Shown: positions 18,388 through 28,033 of the stretch, in pieces
Numbering within the stretch: the stretch's first letter is position 1
Layout of the letters: each line of letters opens with the position of its first letter
Source: Herbaspirillum rubrisubalbicans
GTDB lineage: Bacteria; Pseudomonadota; Gammaproteobacteria; Burkholderiales; Burkholderiaceae_D
DNA: 64,000 bases
Direction: 5' to 3'
Assembly: GCF_003719195.1 (NCBI RefSeq)
Contig: NZ_CP024996.1
Span: forward strand, 3,906,001 to 3,970,000
Notes under the pieces: model-generated
The model's database searches: none
What the model was told of the DNA's origin: nothing
Seen by the model: only the letters and a program-made list of their open reading frames with translations
Made by a program: the position numbers and the translations under genes

Positions 18388-19908
18388 TCAGTCCGCGCGT
18401 GCCAGGTTCAGGTTCAGCTGTGAACGCACCACATCTTCCAGCGCCGGCTTGGGGTTCTTGCGGGCGTATTCGATGCGGTCCAGGTATTCCTGGGTGATGT
18501 CGCCGGTGATGTAGTGACCGTCGAAGCAGGACGCTTCAAACTGCTTCAAGGCCGGGTTGGCGTCGGAGATGGCGCGCTTGAGGTCTTCCACGTCCTGGTA
18601 GACCAGGGCGTCGGCGGTGATCTCGCGGCACACTTCCTCTTCGCTGCGACCGAAGGCGATCAGTTCATCGCGGGTCGGCATGTCGATGCCATAGACGTTG
18701 GGGAACTTCACCGGGGGCGCCGCCGAAGCGAAGATCACGTTCTTGGCGCCGGACTCACGCGCCATCTGCACGATTTCACGGCTGGTGGTGCCGCGCACGA
18801 TGGAATCATCCACCAGCAGCACGTTCTTGCCCTTGAATTCGCTGCCGATGGCATTGAGCTTCTGGCGCACCGATTTCTTGCGCAGCGCCTGGCCCGGCAT
18901 GATGAAGGTGCGGCCGATGTAACGGTTCTTGATGAAGCCTTCGCGGTACTCGATGCCCAGCTTCAAGGCCAGTTCCATGGCGGCCGGACGCGAGGAATCG
19001 GGAATCGGCATGACCACGTCGATCTCGCCATGCTTGAACTGCTTGCGGATCTTCTCGGCCAGGAACTCGCCCATCTTCAGACGGGTGGCATAGACCGAGG
19101 CACCATCGATGATGGAGTCCGGACGGGCCAGATAGACGTATTCGAAGGCGCAAGGGTTCAGGGTCGGGTTCTCGGCGCATTGCTGGTTGTACAGCTTGCC
19201 GTCGTTGTCGATGAAGATCGCTTCACCCGGATTGACGTCGCGCAGGAAGCGGAAGCCCATGCCTTCCAGGGCCACCGATTCGCTGGCCATCATGTATTCG
19301 ATGCCCTTGTCGCTCTCGTTGAAGCCCAGGCACATCGGACGGATGCCATACGGATCGCGGAAGCCCAACAGACCATAACCGGCAATCTGCGCCACCACGG
19401 CGTAGGAGCCGCGCACCCGCTTGTGCACCATGGCCACCGCCTTGAAGAGCGCGGCCGGGTCCAGCGAATAGCCGGTGGTGGCTTGCTGGATCTCGTGGGC
19501 CAGCACGTTCAACAGCACTTCGGTATCGGAATCGGTGTTGATGTGGCGGCGATCGTTCTTGAACATCTCGATCTTCAACTGTTCCGCATTGGTCAGGTTG
19601 CCGTTGTGCGCCAGGATGATGCCGAAAGGGGCATTGACGTAGAACGGCTGCGCTTCTTCTTCCGAAGAAGAGCTGCCTGCGGTCGGATAGCGCACCTGGC
19701 CGATGCCGGTGTTGCCGGGCAGCGAGCGCATGTTGCGGGTACGGAAGACGTCGCGCACCAGGCCATTGGCCTTGTGCATCGAGAAACCGTTGGCGTGATT
19801 GGTTGCGATCCCCGCCGCATCCTGGCCGCGGTGCTGCAGCAGCAGCAGCGCGTCATACAGCATCTGGTTGACGGGACTATGAGAGACGATACCGACGATG
19901 CCACACAT
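18388..19908 (-). CDS. purF: amidophosphoribosyltransferase
   Basis: PurF makes phosphoribosylamine from PRPP and glutamine, the first step of purine synthesis. The 506-residue protein starts MCGIVGIVSH with the nucleophilic Cys2 of the Ntn glutaminase domain. No propeptide is present, as in the E. coli type. The PRPP-binding loop VLLVDDSIVRGTTS lies near residue 370. It follows cvpA in the conserved cvpA-purF pair and ends before a weak terminator. Confidence 0.97.
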   Translation of the reverse strand: MCGIVGIVSHSPVNQMLYDALLLLQHRGQDAAGIATNHANGFSMHKANGLVRDVFRTRNMRSLPGNTGIGQVRYPTAGSSSSEEEAQPFYVNAPFGIILAHNGNLTNAEQLKIEMFKNDRRHINTDSDTEVLLNVLAHEIQQATTGYSLDPAALFKAVAMVHKRVRGSYAVVAQIAGYGLLGFRDPYGIRPMCLGFNESDKGIEYMMASESVALEGMGFRFLRDVNPGEAIFIDNDGKLYNQQCAENPTLNPCAFEYVYLARPDSIIDGASVYATRLKMGEFLAEKIRKQFKHGEIDVVMPIPDSSRPAAMELALKLGIEYREGFIKNRYIGRTFIMPGQALRKKSVRQKLNAIGSEFKGKNVLLVDDSIVRGTTSREIVQMARESGAKNVIFASAAPPVKFPNVYGIDMPTRDELIAFGRSEEEVCREITADALVYQDVEDLKRAISDANPALKQFEASCFDGHYITGDITQEYLDRIEYARKNPKPALEDVVRSQLNLNLARAD

Positions 19909-19991
19909 GGTGGACTCCTAACGAAAAACGAAAACGAAAATGAACCACGCTTGCCACCCGATCTCAATGCGCCCCGCCACGGGGTCACCCT

Positions 19992-20492
19992 TCAGACCGG
20001 AGTGGAAAAACTCACATGCTCGGCCAGCTTGCCCGGCAGGTAGGGCAACACCGCTTGGGCCGCCTGTACCACCCAGGGACTGAAGCGAGCCTGGGTCCAG
20101 AACGGCTGGCGCGGAATCTCGGTGGTGCCGCACAGCAAGGCTACCGCCACCACCAGCAGCACGCCACGCGCCACGCCGAACACACTGCCCAAGGTCCGGT
20201 CCAGGAAACCCAGGCCGGTGGCCTTGACCAGCTCACCCAGGGTCTTGGCCACCAGCGCTACCAGCAAGCGGGTGCCGATGAACAAGGCAATGAAGGCCAC
20301 GATGAGCCGCGTCAATTCGCCCGGCACCACATCCGGCAACATCGCCGACAAGGCCTCGCCATAGGTATTGGCCACCACCAGCGCGACGATCCAGCCGGCC
20401 AGCGACAACACCTCACGCACGAAACCGCGCAGCGTACCAATGATCACCGAACAGGCCAGGATCAGCAGCACCAAGTAGTCAAATATCGTCAC
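19992..20492 (-). CDS. cvpA: CvpA family membrane protein
   Basis: The 166-residue protein has four hydrophobic segments and the family N-terminus (FDYLVLLILACSVIIGTLRGFVRE, shown here as FDYLVLLI then GTLRGFVREVLSL). CvpA is needed for colicin V production in E. coli and for envelope robustness. Its position between the SPOR-domain gene and purF is conserved across proteobacteria. About 34 bases separate it from the SPOR gene, indicating co-transcription. Confidence 0.93.
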   Translation of the reverse strand: MTIFDYLVLLILACSVIIGTLRGFVREVLSLAGWIVALVVANTYGEALSAMLPDVVPGELTRLIVAFIALFIGTRLLVALVAKTLGELVKATGLGFLDRTLGSVFGVARGVLLVVAVALLCGTTEIPRQPFWTQARFSPWVVQAAQAVLPYLPGKLAEHVSFSTPV

Positions 20493-20526
20493 GATGGCAA
20501 CAATATGCGGCTATCTGTAGCCAAAT

Positions 20527-21516
20527 TCAAGCAGGAACAATCGTCGCATTCAGGCCCAGCTTCTTGATTCGGCCGCCCATGCGTTCGGCCTCTTCACGGC
20601 TGGCGAAGGGGCCGACGCGAATGCGCGTGCGGTCTCCGGCCTGGGTGGCGATCTTTTGCGTGTACGAATGGATGCCGGCGGCGCTCAACTTGTTACGCAA
20701 TTCATTGACCTTGTCCTGGGTCGCCAGCGCGGCCACCTGGATGACGAACTTGCCACCGGCAGCAGCCGGCTTCTTCTCAGCCGGGGCTGCCGCAGCGCCC
20801 GACTTGCCTTCCAGGATCGCCAGGGCGCGGGCGGCATCGTCATCGGTGGCGGCCGGCGCCTTGGGCTTGGCGGCTTCCTTCTTGGGTTCTTCCCTCTTGG
20901 GCTCTTCCTTGTGTTCGGTCTTGGCGGCGGACTTTTCGGTCGGCTTCTCGGTCGACTTTTCCTGATGCTTTTCGACCGGTTTCTCCACCGTCTTCTCGAC
21001 CACCTTGGGCGTCACTGCCACCGGCGGCGTCTCCGGCTGGGCCGCTGCCGGTGCTGGTGTCGGGGTCGGGGTCGGGCTGGCCGGTTCCGGGGCGATGCTG
21101 GCGGGCTCGACGATCTCTTCCTTCTGGTCCAGCGAGGCCTGCTTGGGGTCGCTGCGGCCGGGCTGGGTCATGTCCGCCACGGGTGCGTCCTTGGACGGGA
21201 TCTGGATGGCGATGTCTTCGTTCAAGGGCTTGGGCTCGGAATCGAGGATCATCGGCAACACGATCACCACCGCCAGGGCCAGCGCGACGGCACCGATGAG
21301 GCGACGGCGGGCGCGCTTCTTTTCCGGCAGCAGCGGGTCGGCCGCATCCTTGCCGGCCTTGGCGCGACCACTGGCGGCGCGGCCACTGCCATTGGCGGTG
21401 CTGCGGCTGTTGCGGCTGCGAATGACGGAAGATTGCTCGTCGGCACGCGAGCGGAAAGTACCTTGGTCAGAAGCAGAGTCCTGCTTGTTTTTACGGAAAA
21501 GCGAGAACAAGCCCAT
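20527..21516 (-). CDS. dedD: SPOR-domain cell-division protein, DedD-like
   Basis: The 329-residue bitopic protein has a basic cytoplasmic N-terminus and a membrane helix near residues 75-95 (LIGAVALALAVVIVLPMIL). A long Pro/Ala/Lys/Glu-rich linker follows, then a C-terminal SPOR domain (from GGKFVIQVAAL to the end). SPOR domains bind denuded glycan at the septum. The linker contains a KPTEK/VEK-type degenerate repeat. I start at MGLFSLFRKNK, the typical DedD opening. It lies between folC and cvpA as in other proteobacteria. Confidence 0.92.
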   Translation of the reverse strand: MGLFSLFRKNKQDSASDQGTFRSRADEQSSVIRSRNSRSTANGSGRAASGRAKAGKDAADPLLPEKKRARRRLIGAVALALAVVIVLPMILDSEPKPLNEDIAIQIPSKDAPVADMTQPGRSDPKQASLDQKEEIVEPASIAPEPASPTPTPTPAPAAAQPETPPVAVTPKVVEKTVEKPVEKHQEKSTEKPTEKSAAKTEHKEEPKREEPKKEAAKPKAPAATDDDAARALAILEGKSGAAAAPAEKKPAAAGGKFVIQVAALATQDKVNELRNKLSAAGIHSYTQKIATQAGDRTRIRVGPFASREEAERMGGRIKKLGLNATIVPA

Positions 21517-21621
21517 GCGGAGTCGTCTTGAATTGATCGGGAAATCGTGGAAAACCTGCCTGGCCAATCAGGTCCTGGCGCCGTCGGGCGTGGCGGCCGG
21601 CTCCGAAAATCGGGTTCGGAA

Positions 21622-22935
21622 TCAGTGCCGACCGGGGCGGCGCGCCTGCATGACGCCGGCTACGGTCAGGAAGGATCCGAAAACCACAATTCTATCATTC
21701 TCCCCTGCTCTGCTTAATGCATTTGCATATGCCTGGGCCGGGGAAGTGAAGGTTTCTATACTACGCGCCGCGTCCCGCCTGAATTCCGGCTGCACGCCGG
21801 CCCCCAGCAGGGTCTCCTTGAGCTGTTGCGCGCTGGCCGCGCGCGGCAGCGGCAGATCGGTCACGCACCAGTGGTCGATCTTGTCCTTGAGGTGGCTGAT
21901 GACGCCTTCGATATCCTTGTCCAGCATGGAACCGAAGACTGCATAGGTGTAGGGATGAAAGCCCATGTTGTCCAGGTTCTGGGCCAGGGTAGCCGCCGCA
22001 TGGGGGTTGTGCGCCACATCCAGGATCACCAGCGGCTGGCCCGGCAGCACCTGGAAGCGCGCCGGCAACTCCACCGTGGCCAGCCCCGTGCGCACTTCCT
22101 GGGCGCCCACCGGCAGCACTTCGCGCAGGGCTTCCAGTGCGGCCAGCGCGGCCGAGGCGTTCAATAGCTGGTTGGCGCCGCGCAGACTGGGATAGGCCAG
22201 CGAATTGCGGCGCATGGCGCGGCCACCATAGGCCCATTGCTGCTTGTCGCCCTGGTAGTTGTAGTCGCGGCCCATGAGCCAGAGGTCGGCGCCGATCTTC
22301 TCGGCGTGGGCGATGAGCGACTTGGGCGGCAGCGGATCGCCGCACACCGCCACCTTGCCGGGACGGAAGATACCGGCCTTCTCAAAACCGATCTCTTCGC
22401 GGGTCTCGCCCAGGTATTCGGTATGGTCGATATCGATGCTGGTGACGATGGCCACATCGGCATCGACCACATTGACCGCATCCAGACGCCCGCCCAGGCC
22501 GACTTCCAGGATCACCACATCCTGCTTGGCATCGGCCAAGAGCTTCATGATGGCCAGGGTGGTGAATTCGAAATAGGTCAGCGAGATCTCGCCGCGCTGG
22601 GCTTCCACCGCCTCGAAGGCGGCGATCAACTGGGCATCGCTGGCCATGTCGCCGCTGATGCGGGCACGTTCATTGAAGTGCAGGAAATGCGGCTTGATAT
22701 ACAGGCCCACGCGGTAACCGGCGCGCAAGAGGATGGACTCCAGCATGGCGCAGGTCGAGCCCTTGCCATTGGTGCCGGCCACCATGATGACCGGGCAGTC
22801 GAAACGGATGTCGAGCTTTTGCTTGACCGCCAGCACACGCTCCAGGCCCATATCGATCTGCTTGAAATGGCGTTGTTCCAGCAGGGCCAACCATTCGTTC
22901 AAGGTGGCGGGAGTCGGGGAGGCTTGGGAAGTCAT
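21622..22935 (-). CDS. folC: bifunctional folylpolyglutamate/dihydrofolate synthase
   Basis: FolC adds glutamate to dihydropteroate and to folates. The 437-residue protein has the P-loop GTNGKGSTCAMLE near residue 53. The IKPHFLHFNERARI segment, the LEVGLGGRLDAVN motif and the C-terminal domain start at about residue 300 (VILDVAHNPHAAA) are also present. It lies downstream of accD but behind a strong accD terminator, so it probably has its own promoter or depends on readthrough. Confidence 0.96.
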   Translation of the reverse strand: MTSQASPTPATLNEWLALLEQRHFKQIDMGLERVLAVKQKLDIRFDCPVIMVAGTNGKGSTCAMLESILLRAGYRVGLYIKPHFLHFNERARISGDMASDAQLIAAFEAVEAQRGEISLTYFEFTTLAIMKLLADAKQDVVILEVGLGGRLDAVNVVDADVAIVTSIDIDHTEYLGETREEIGFEKAGIFRPGKVAVCGDPLPPKSLIAHAEKIGADLWLMGRDYNYQGDKQQWAYGGRAMRRNSLAYPSLRGANQLLNASAALAALEALREVLPVGAQEVRTGLATVELPARFQVLPGQPLVILDVAHNPHAAATLAQNLDNMGFHPYTYAVFGSMLDKDIEGVISHLKDKIDHWCVTDLPLPRAASAQQLKETLLGAGVQPEFRRDAARSIETFTSPAQAYANALSRAGENDRIVVFGSFLTVAGVMQARRPGRH

Positions 22936-22986
22936 GGCGCGTCTCGGTGGGTGAAGCTACTGCACATACACGAATTACGGATTACG

Positions 22987-23028
22987 AAAAAACAAGGCCC
23001 GGAATTGCACTTCTGCAAATCCGGGCCT
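22987..23028 (-). terminator. terminator after accD
   Basis: AGGCCCGGA and TCCGGGCCT form a 9-bp outer stem, and TTGCA/TGCAA extend it inward across single-base mismatches. On the minus strand TTGTTTTTTCG follows. Confidence 0.9.
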
Positions 23029-23043
23029 GAAGTATAGCGCTGA

Positions 23044-23913
23044 TCAGGAAACCGTTTCGGCCGCCTGGTTCTGCAACAGGGCCAGCAGATGGGCGATTTC
23101 CTCGCGCATCTTGCGACGGTCGACGATCATGTCGATGGCGCCCTTGGTGACCAGGAATTCAGCACGCTGGAAGCCTTCGGGCAGCTTCTCCCGCACCGTG
23201 TTCTCGATCACGCGCGGGCCGGCAAAGCCGATCAGGGCACGGGGTTCGGCCATCACCACGTCGCCCATGAAGGCAAACGAGGCCGACACGCCACCCATGG
23301 TGGGGTCGGTCAGCACGCTGATGAAGGGCAGCTTCTTTTCTGCCAGCTTGGTCAGCATGGCGGTGGTCTTGGCCATCTGCATCAAGGACAGCAGGCCTTC
23401 CTGCATCCGCGCGCCGCCCGTGGCGGTGATGCAGATGAAGGGGACCTTCTGTTCCAGGGCGGCCTGGGCGCCGCGCACGAAGCGCTCGCCGACCACCGAA
23501 CCCATGGAACCGCCCATGAACTCGAACTCGAAGCAGGCCACCACCACCGGCAGGGTCATGATGGCGCCGCCCATGACCACCATGGCATCGGTTTCGCCGG
23601 TGGATTCCATGGCGTCCTTCAGACGATCCGGGTACTTCTTGCTGTCCTTGAACTTCAGGGTATCGACCGGCAGGGCTTCCTGGCCGATCTCATAGCGACC
23701 GCCTTCGTCGAGCAGGGCATCCAGACGAGCGCGGGCGCGGATGCGCATGTGATGGCTGCACTTGGGGCAGACATGCAGATTGGATTCCAGGTCGGTACGG
23801 TAGAGCACCGCTTCGCAGGAGGGGCACTTGACCCACAAACCTTCCGGGATGGCTTTGCGGCTGGTAGAACCGCGTTGAATCTGGGGTGGCAGTAACTTCT
23901 CAAGCCAGCTCAT
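23044..23913 (-). CDS. accD: acetyl-CoA carboxylase carboxyltransferase subunit beta
   Basis: AccD, with AccA, transfers the carboxyl group from biotin to acetyl-CoA to make malonyl-CoA. The 289-residue protein carries the N-terminal four-cysteine zinc finger ([10 protein letters not shown], then [10 protein letters not shown]). The carboxyltransferase core has [19 protein letters not shown] and [12 protein letters not shown]. The [10 protein letters not shown] start matches the family and has a GAGGT ribosome-binding site. Terminators on both sides (after trpA and after accD) make it a separate transcription unit in spite of the trp-folC synteny. Confidence 0.97.
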   Translation of the reverse strand: MSWLEKLLPPQIQRGSTSRKAIPEGLWVKCPSCEAVLYRTDLESNLHVCPKCSHHMRIRARARLDALLDEGGRYEIGQEALPVDTLKFKDSKKYPDRLKDAMESTGETDAMVVMGGAIMTLPVVVACFEFEFMGGSMGSVVGERFVRGAQAALEQKVPFICITATGGARMQEGLLSLMQMAKTTAMLTKLAEKKLPFISVLTDPTMGGVSASFAFMGDVVMAEPRALIGFAGPRVIENTVREKLPEGFQRAEFLVTKGAIDMIVDRRKMREEIAHLLALLQNQAAETVS

Positions 23914-24034
23914 AGAGACCTCATAGATTTTTCCGGTGGCGCGCATTGTACCAGAGCCGACCGGCGACGGACGTAAAGCACGGTCATGCTTTCCAGCAGG
24001 CAAGAAGATGCACACTGCCGGCTTGCGCCGTATC

Positions 24035-24069
24035 AAAAAAACAAGCCTGCGACCGACGCCGCAGGCTTG
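24035..24069 (-). terminator. terminator after trpA
   Basis: CAAGCCTGCG pairs with CGCAGGCTTG over an 8-base loop. Seven T residues follow on the minus strand. It ends the truA-trpF-trpB-trpA unit before accD. Confidence 0.92.
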
Positions 24070-24103
24070 CGCCCCCTGCCCTGGCGGACGGGGATCAGAG
24101 TGC

Positions 24104-24901
24104 TCAGGCGTCGAGCGCCTGGCGAATGTCGGAGACGAAGGCTTGCACCGCCGCGCAGGCCCGGTCCTGGGGCGTGTTTTCCAGCTCGGCGATGATGCGG
24201 CTGCCGATCACCACCGCATCGGCCACGCTGCCGACCGTGCGGGCGGTAGCGCCATCACGGATGCCGAAGCCCACTGCGATGGGCAGCTTCACATGCTGGC
24301 GGATGGCGGCGATGCGCTCAGCCACTTCGGCGGTGTCGATGTGGCCGGCGCCGGTGACGCCCTTGAGTGAAACGTAATAGCAGAAACCGCTGCTGACCGC
24401 CGCCACCTGGCGGATACGCTCTTCCGAGGAGGTCGGCGCCAGCAGGAAGATCGGGTCCATGCCCTGGGCCTGCATCTTCTGGGCGAATTCTTCACATTCC
24501 TCGGGTGGATAGTCCACCACGATGGTGCCATCCACGCCGGCTTCGCTGGCCGCCGCGATGAAGGCATCCACGCCAAAGCGCTCGATCGGGTTGGCATAGC
24601 CCATCAGCACGATGGGGGTGTGGCTGTTGGTCTTGCGGAATTCACGCACATAGCCCAGCACGTCATGGGTGCTGATGCCGAACTTGAGCGCACGCTCGCA
24701 GGCGCGCTGGATCACTGGGCCTTCGGCCATGGGGTCGGAGAACGGCACGCCCAGTTCGAGGATATCGACGCCACCGGCCACCAGCGCGTGCAGCAGCGGC
24801 ACAGTCAACTCAGGGGCCGGATCGCCAGCGGTGATGAAGGTAATCAGGGCCTTGCGCTTGTGCTCGGCCAGTTGGGAAAAGGTGGTCTGGATTCTGGACA
24901 T
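24104..24901 (-). CDS. trpA: tryptophan synthase alpha subunit
   Basis: TrpA cleaves indole-3-glycerol phosphate and passes indole to TrpB. The 265-residue protein has the catalytic Glu in [17 protein letters not shown] and the second acid, Asp, in the same segment. The phosphate-binding [10 protein letters not shown] is near residue 212. The [11 protein letters not shown] start matches the family; upstream codons do not. A long hairpin separates it from trpB. Confidence 0.97.
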   Translation of the reverse strand: MSRIQTTFSQLAEHKRKALITFITAGDPAPELTVPLLHALVAGGVDILELGVPFSDPMAEGPVIQRACERALKFGISTHDVLGYVREFRKTNSHTPIVLMGYANPIERFGVDAFIAAASEAGVDGTIVVDYPPEECEEFAQKMQAQGMDPIFLLAPTSSEERIRQVAAVSSGFCYYVSLKGVTGAGHIDTAEVAERIAAIRQHVKLPIAVGFGIRDGATARTVGSVADAVVIGSRIIAELENTPQDRACAAVQAFVSDIRQALDA

Positions 24902-24929
24902 GATGATATGAAGTATTTTGTCGAACCGA

Positions 24930-24955
24930 CCGGCTGGTGCGCCTGCACCAGCCGG
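24930..24955. repeat. intercistronic hairpin between trpB and trpA
   Basis: CCGGCTGGTGC and GCACCAGCCGG form an 11-bp perfect stem with a four-base loop. No U tract follows on the minus strand (TCGGTTCGAC), so it is not a classic terminator. It may stabilise or segment the mRNA. Confidence 0.75.
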
Positions 24956-24977
24956 CCTATGCGGGCCAGATCCAGGA

Positions 24978-26237
24978 TCAGCCCTGGCGCTGTTGCACGG
25001 TATGCATATCCTTGTCACCTCGGCCGGACAGGTTCACCAGCACGATCTGGTCGCGGGGCAAGGTCGCCGCCAGCTTGGCCGCATGGGCCAGGGCATGGCT
25101 GGACTCCAGCGCCGGGATGATGCCTTCGATGCGGCAGCAGGTATTGAAGGCGTCCAATGCCTCATCATCGGTGATGCAGGCATAGCTGGCACGACCGCTG
25201 TCCTTCAACCAGGCGTGTTCCGGGCCCACGCCCGGATAATCCAGGCCGGCCGAGACCGAGTGGGTCTCGATGATCTGGCCGTTGGCATCCTGCAGCAGGT
25301 AGGTGCGATTGCCATGCAGCACGCCGGGCGAGCCCAGGGTCAGCGAGGCCGAGTGGCGGCCGGTATCCAGGCCATCGCCGGCGGCTTCCACGCCGACCAG
25401 CTTGACGTCCGGGTAGTCGATATACGGATAGAAGATGCCCATGGCATTGGAGCCGCCACCCACCGCCGCCACCACATAGTCGGGCTGGCGCGCAGCGATT
25501 TCCGGCATCTGCTGGATGCACTCGTTGCCGATCACCGACTGGAAGTCGCGCACCATCATCGGATACGGATGCGGACCGGCCACGGTGCCGATGATGTAGA
25601 AGGTGGTCTCGACATTGGTGACCCAGTCGCGCATGGCTTCATTGAGCGCATCCTTCAAGGTCTTGGAACCGGATTCGACCGGCACCACCTTGGCGCCCAG
25701 GAGGTTCATGCGATAGACGTTCTGCAACTGGCGCCTCACATCTTCGCTGCCCATGTAGACGATGCATTCCATGCCGAAGCGCGCACAGATGGTGGCGGTG
25801 GCCACGCCATGCTGGCCGGCGCCGGTCTCGGCGATGATACGCTGCTTGCCCATGCGCTTGGCCAAGAGCGCCTGGCCGATCACGTTGTTGATCTTGTGGG
25901 CGCCGGTATGGTTCAGGTCTTCACGCTTGAAGTAGATCTGCGCCCCACCAGCCAGCTCGGACCAGCGCTTGGCGTGGTACACCGGGCTGGGACGGCCGAC
26001 GAAATGCTTCAGTTCGGTATGAAATTCAGCGAGGAATTGTTCATCGTGCTGGTATCGCGCATAGGCCTCGCGCAGCTCGTTCAGCGCCAGGGTCAGCGTT
26101 TCGGACACGAAGCTGCCGCCATAGGGGCCGAAGTGGCCACGGGCGTCGGGCAGGTTGTAATGGGCCGTCTGGTGCAGGGCGGCCGCGGGAATGGCTTGAC
26201 GCTCGGCGAAACCGCCGAGGGGATTCAATTCTTTCAT
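24978..26237 (-). CDS. trpB: tryptophan synthase beta subunit
   Basis: TrpB joins indole and serine to give tryptophan using PLP. The 419-residue protein has the PLP lysine in HTGAHKINN, the GAGQHGVA segment near residue 130 and the phosphate-binding GGGSNAMG near 255. Length and N-terminus ([15 protein letters not shown]) are slightly longer than in E. coli, as usual for betaproteobacteria. It lies 31 bases after trpF and is clearly in the same operon. Confidence 0.98.
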   Translation of the reverse strand: MKELNPLGGFAERQAIPAAALHQTAHYNLPDARGHFGPYGGSFVSETLTLALNELREAYARYQHDEQFLAEFHTELKHFVGRPSPVYHAKRWSELAGGAQIYFKREDLNHTGAHKINNVIGQALLAKRMGKQRIIAETGAGQHGVATATICARFGMECIVYMGSEDVRRQLQNVYRMNLLGAKVVPVESGSKTLKDALNEAMRDWVTNVETTFYIIGTVAGPHPYPMMVRDFQSVIGNECIQQMPEIAARQPDYVVAAVGGGSNAMGIFYPYIDYPDVKLVGVEAAGDGLDTGRHSASLTLGSPGVLHGNRTYLLQDANGQIIETHSVSAGLDYPGVGPEHAWLKDSGRASYACITDDEALDAFNTCCRIEGIIPALESSHALAHAAKLAATLPRDQIVLVNLSGRGDKDMHTVQQRQG

Positions 26238-26268
26238 GGTGTTCCTCTGAAACTCTGTAAGGGAGGGG

Positions 26269-26937
26269 CTACGCTGGGGTAGCGTCGGCCAGACGCACGG
26301 CCTGGATAAAGGCCTCGATCCTGGCGGCATCCTTGATGCCCTTGGCGGCTTCGACACCACTGCTGATATCGACCGCATAGGGGCGCACGCCGGCCACCGC
26401 CTCAGTGACGTTGTGTACGCTCAAGCCACCACTCAAAACGGCCCGAGGCGCGAGTTCTTTTGGAATGAGAGACCAATCGAAAACCTTTCCGCTGCCGCCA
26501 TACTCCTCGACCAGGGTGTCGAGCAGCAGCCCGGTGAACAACGGACTGGCAGAGCGATATGCCTGTTCATATTCTAACAAATCCGCGGGCTGCGTCGAAC
26601 TTCCTATTCTGGCGGCGCGTATGAAGGGTCGGACAACGGCGCGGGCGATGGCGGCGCACTGCTCGGGCGTTTCGTCACCGTGGAACTGCAACACGGTCAG
26701 CGGCGCCTGAGCCAGCACCTGCTGCACCTCTTCCAGGCTCGGATTGACGAACAGGCCGACCATGCTGACGAACGGCGGCACCGCCCGGGCCAGCTCACCG
26801 GCGCGCTGCGGTGTCACGTAGCGCGGGCTCTTGGGATAAAAGACCAAGCCCAGCGCGTCGGCGCCAGCGGCCACGGTGGCGCACACGTCCTCTTCGCGGG
26901 TCAGGCCACAGATCTTGATGCGGGTACGAAAGCTCAT
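26269..26937 (-). CDS. trpF: phosphoribosylanthranilate isomerase
   Basis: TrpF converts phosphoribosyl anthranilate to its carboxyphenylamino-deoxyribulose phosphate isomer. The 222-residue monofunctional enzyme carries the catalytic Cys in [10 protein letters not shown], the [11 protein letters not shown] strand and the late catalytic Asp in [11 protein letters not shown] use the ATG of MSFRTRIK, because the AGGG ribosome-binding site is correctly spaced for it and too close for the ATG two codons upstream. It overlaps nothing and follows truA by about 31 bases. Confidence 0.96.
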   Translation of the reverse strand: MSFRTRIKICGLTREEDVCATVAAGADALGLVFYPKSPRYVTPQRAGELARAVPPFVSMVGLFVNPSLEEVQQVLAQAPLTVLQFHGDETPEQCAAIARAVVRPFIRAARIGSSTQPADLLEYEQAYRSASPLFTGLLLDTLVEEYGGSGKVFDWSLIPKELAPRAVLSGGLSVHNVTEAVAGVRPYAVDISSGVEAAKGIKDAARIEAFIQAVRLADATPA

Positions 26938-26968
26938 GAACATTGCCCTATGGATGAAAACTTCTACG

Positions 26969-27865
26969 CTATAGCCAAGGCCAGGAACGCATTTCCTGCG
27001 GCAGCGCCCAGGCATCGGGATAATCCACCCGCGCCAGATACAGGCCATCCGGCATGAAGGTGGGCGCAGCGCGGCTGCGGTCACGCAGGGCCAGCACCTG
27101 CCCCATCCATTCCGGCCCCTGCTTGCCGCTGCCCACCACCACCAGCGAGCCGACGATGTTGCGCACCATGTGATGCAGGAAGGCATTGGCCTTCAAGGTA
27201 AAAACGATCATATCGCCATGCCGCCGCACGGCGATGCTTTCCATCTTGCGCACGGGGGACTTGGCCTGGCATTCGACGGCGCGGAAGCTGGTGAAATCAT
27301 GTTCACCGATCAGGTGTTGCGCGGCCCGGTGCATCCGGTCTGCATCCAGCGGGCGGAAGGTCCAGCCGGCCTTGCCTGCCAGCAGCGGCGAGCGTACCGC
27401 ATGGTTGTAGAGCACATAGTGATAGGTGCGGGCGATGGCCGAAAAGCGCGCATGGAAACCGAACTGCGCCAGGCTTTCGGCCCCTTCCCGCTCGGCCCCG
27501 TGCAGTTCGGCGGCCTGGGCGCCGGCAATGGCGGCATCATCCACCCAGGGCAGTTCGCAGGCCCAGCGCACCGCGATGGTGGGCGGCAGGAAGGCATTGG
27601 TGCCGCGCACCCAGGAAAAACGGTCGCGAGCGATGGCGGTATCGAAATGCACCACCTGTTCCAGCGCATGAACGCCGGAATCGGTACGGCCGGCGCAGGT
27701 GGTGGCGATGCTGGTGGTGCTGAAGCGTTGCAGGGCCGCTTCCAGCTGGTCCTGCACGGTCTGGCGGTGCGGCTGGGTCTGCCAGCCCTGCCAGCTGGCG
27801 CCATCGTATTGCACGCCCAGCACCACGCGGCGCAGGCCGTCAATCGGGGAAGAAAGTTCAGTCAT
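26969..27865 (-). CDS. truA: tRNA pseudouridine(38-40) synthase
   Basis: TruA modifies positions 38-40 of tRNA anticodon stems. The 298-residue protein has the catalytic motif [14 protein letters not shown] with the essential Asp. It opens with [16 protein letters not shown] and carries the family [13 protein letters not shown] near the C-terminus. A short insertion around [13 protein letters not shown] precedes the motif [10 protein letters not shown]. It starts the truA-trpFBA unit, downstream of the fimV terminator, a linkage also seen in Pseudomonas. Confidence 0.96.
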   Translation of the reverse strand: MTELSSPIDGLRRVVLGVQYDGASWQGWQTQPHRQTVQDQLEAALQRFSTTSIATTCAGRTDSGVHALEQVVHFDTAIARDRFSWVRGTNAFLPPTIAVRWACELPWVDDAAIAGAQAAELHGAEREGAESLAQFGFHARFSAIARTYHYVLYNHAVRSPLLAGKAGWTFRPLDADRMHRAAQHLIGEHDFTSFRAVECQAKSPVRKMESIAVRRHGDMIVFTLKANAFLHHMVRNIVGSLVVVGSGKQGPEWMGQVLALRDRSRAAPTFMPDGLYLARVDYPDAWALPQEMRSWPWL

Positions 27866-27955
27866 GGATGTTCACTGCCTGCCGCAACGGCCGGTTTTCC
27901 GGTAGAGGTGTGCAGAAATCTTCATACAGGCCGCACACCGCCGTCTGGCGGCACG

Positions 27956-27990
27956 ATAAAAACGAACGGGCAGCTCATGCGAGCTGCCCG
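27956..27990 (-). terminator. terminator after fimV
   Basis: A 10-bp perfect stem (CGGGCAGCTC with GAGCTGCCCG) and a four-base loop are followed on the minus strand by TTCGTTTTTATCG. It separates fimV from truA. Confidence 0.85.
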
Positions 27991-28033
27991 CGAGATCAGG
28001 CTATTGTAATCGCCCCCAGGGTGCAGCGCTGCG

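Noticed and set aside
26238..26968. trp attenuator or leader peptide near trpF/trpB
   Set aside because: Gaps are about 31 bases and show no Trp-rich short frame or competing hairpins.
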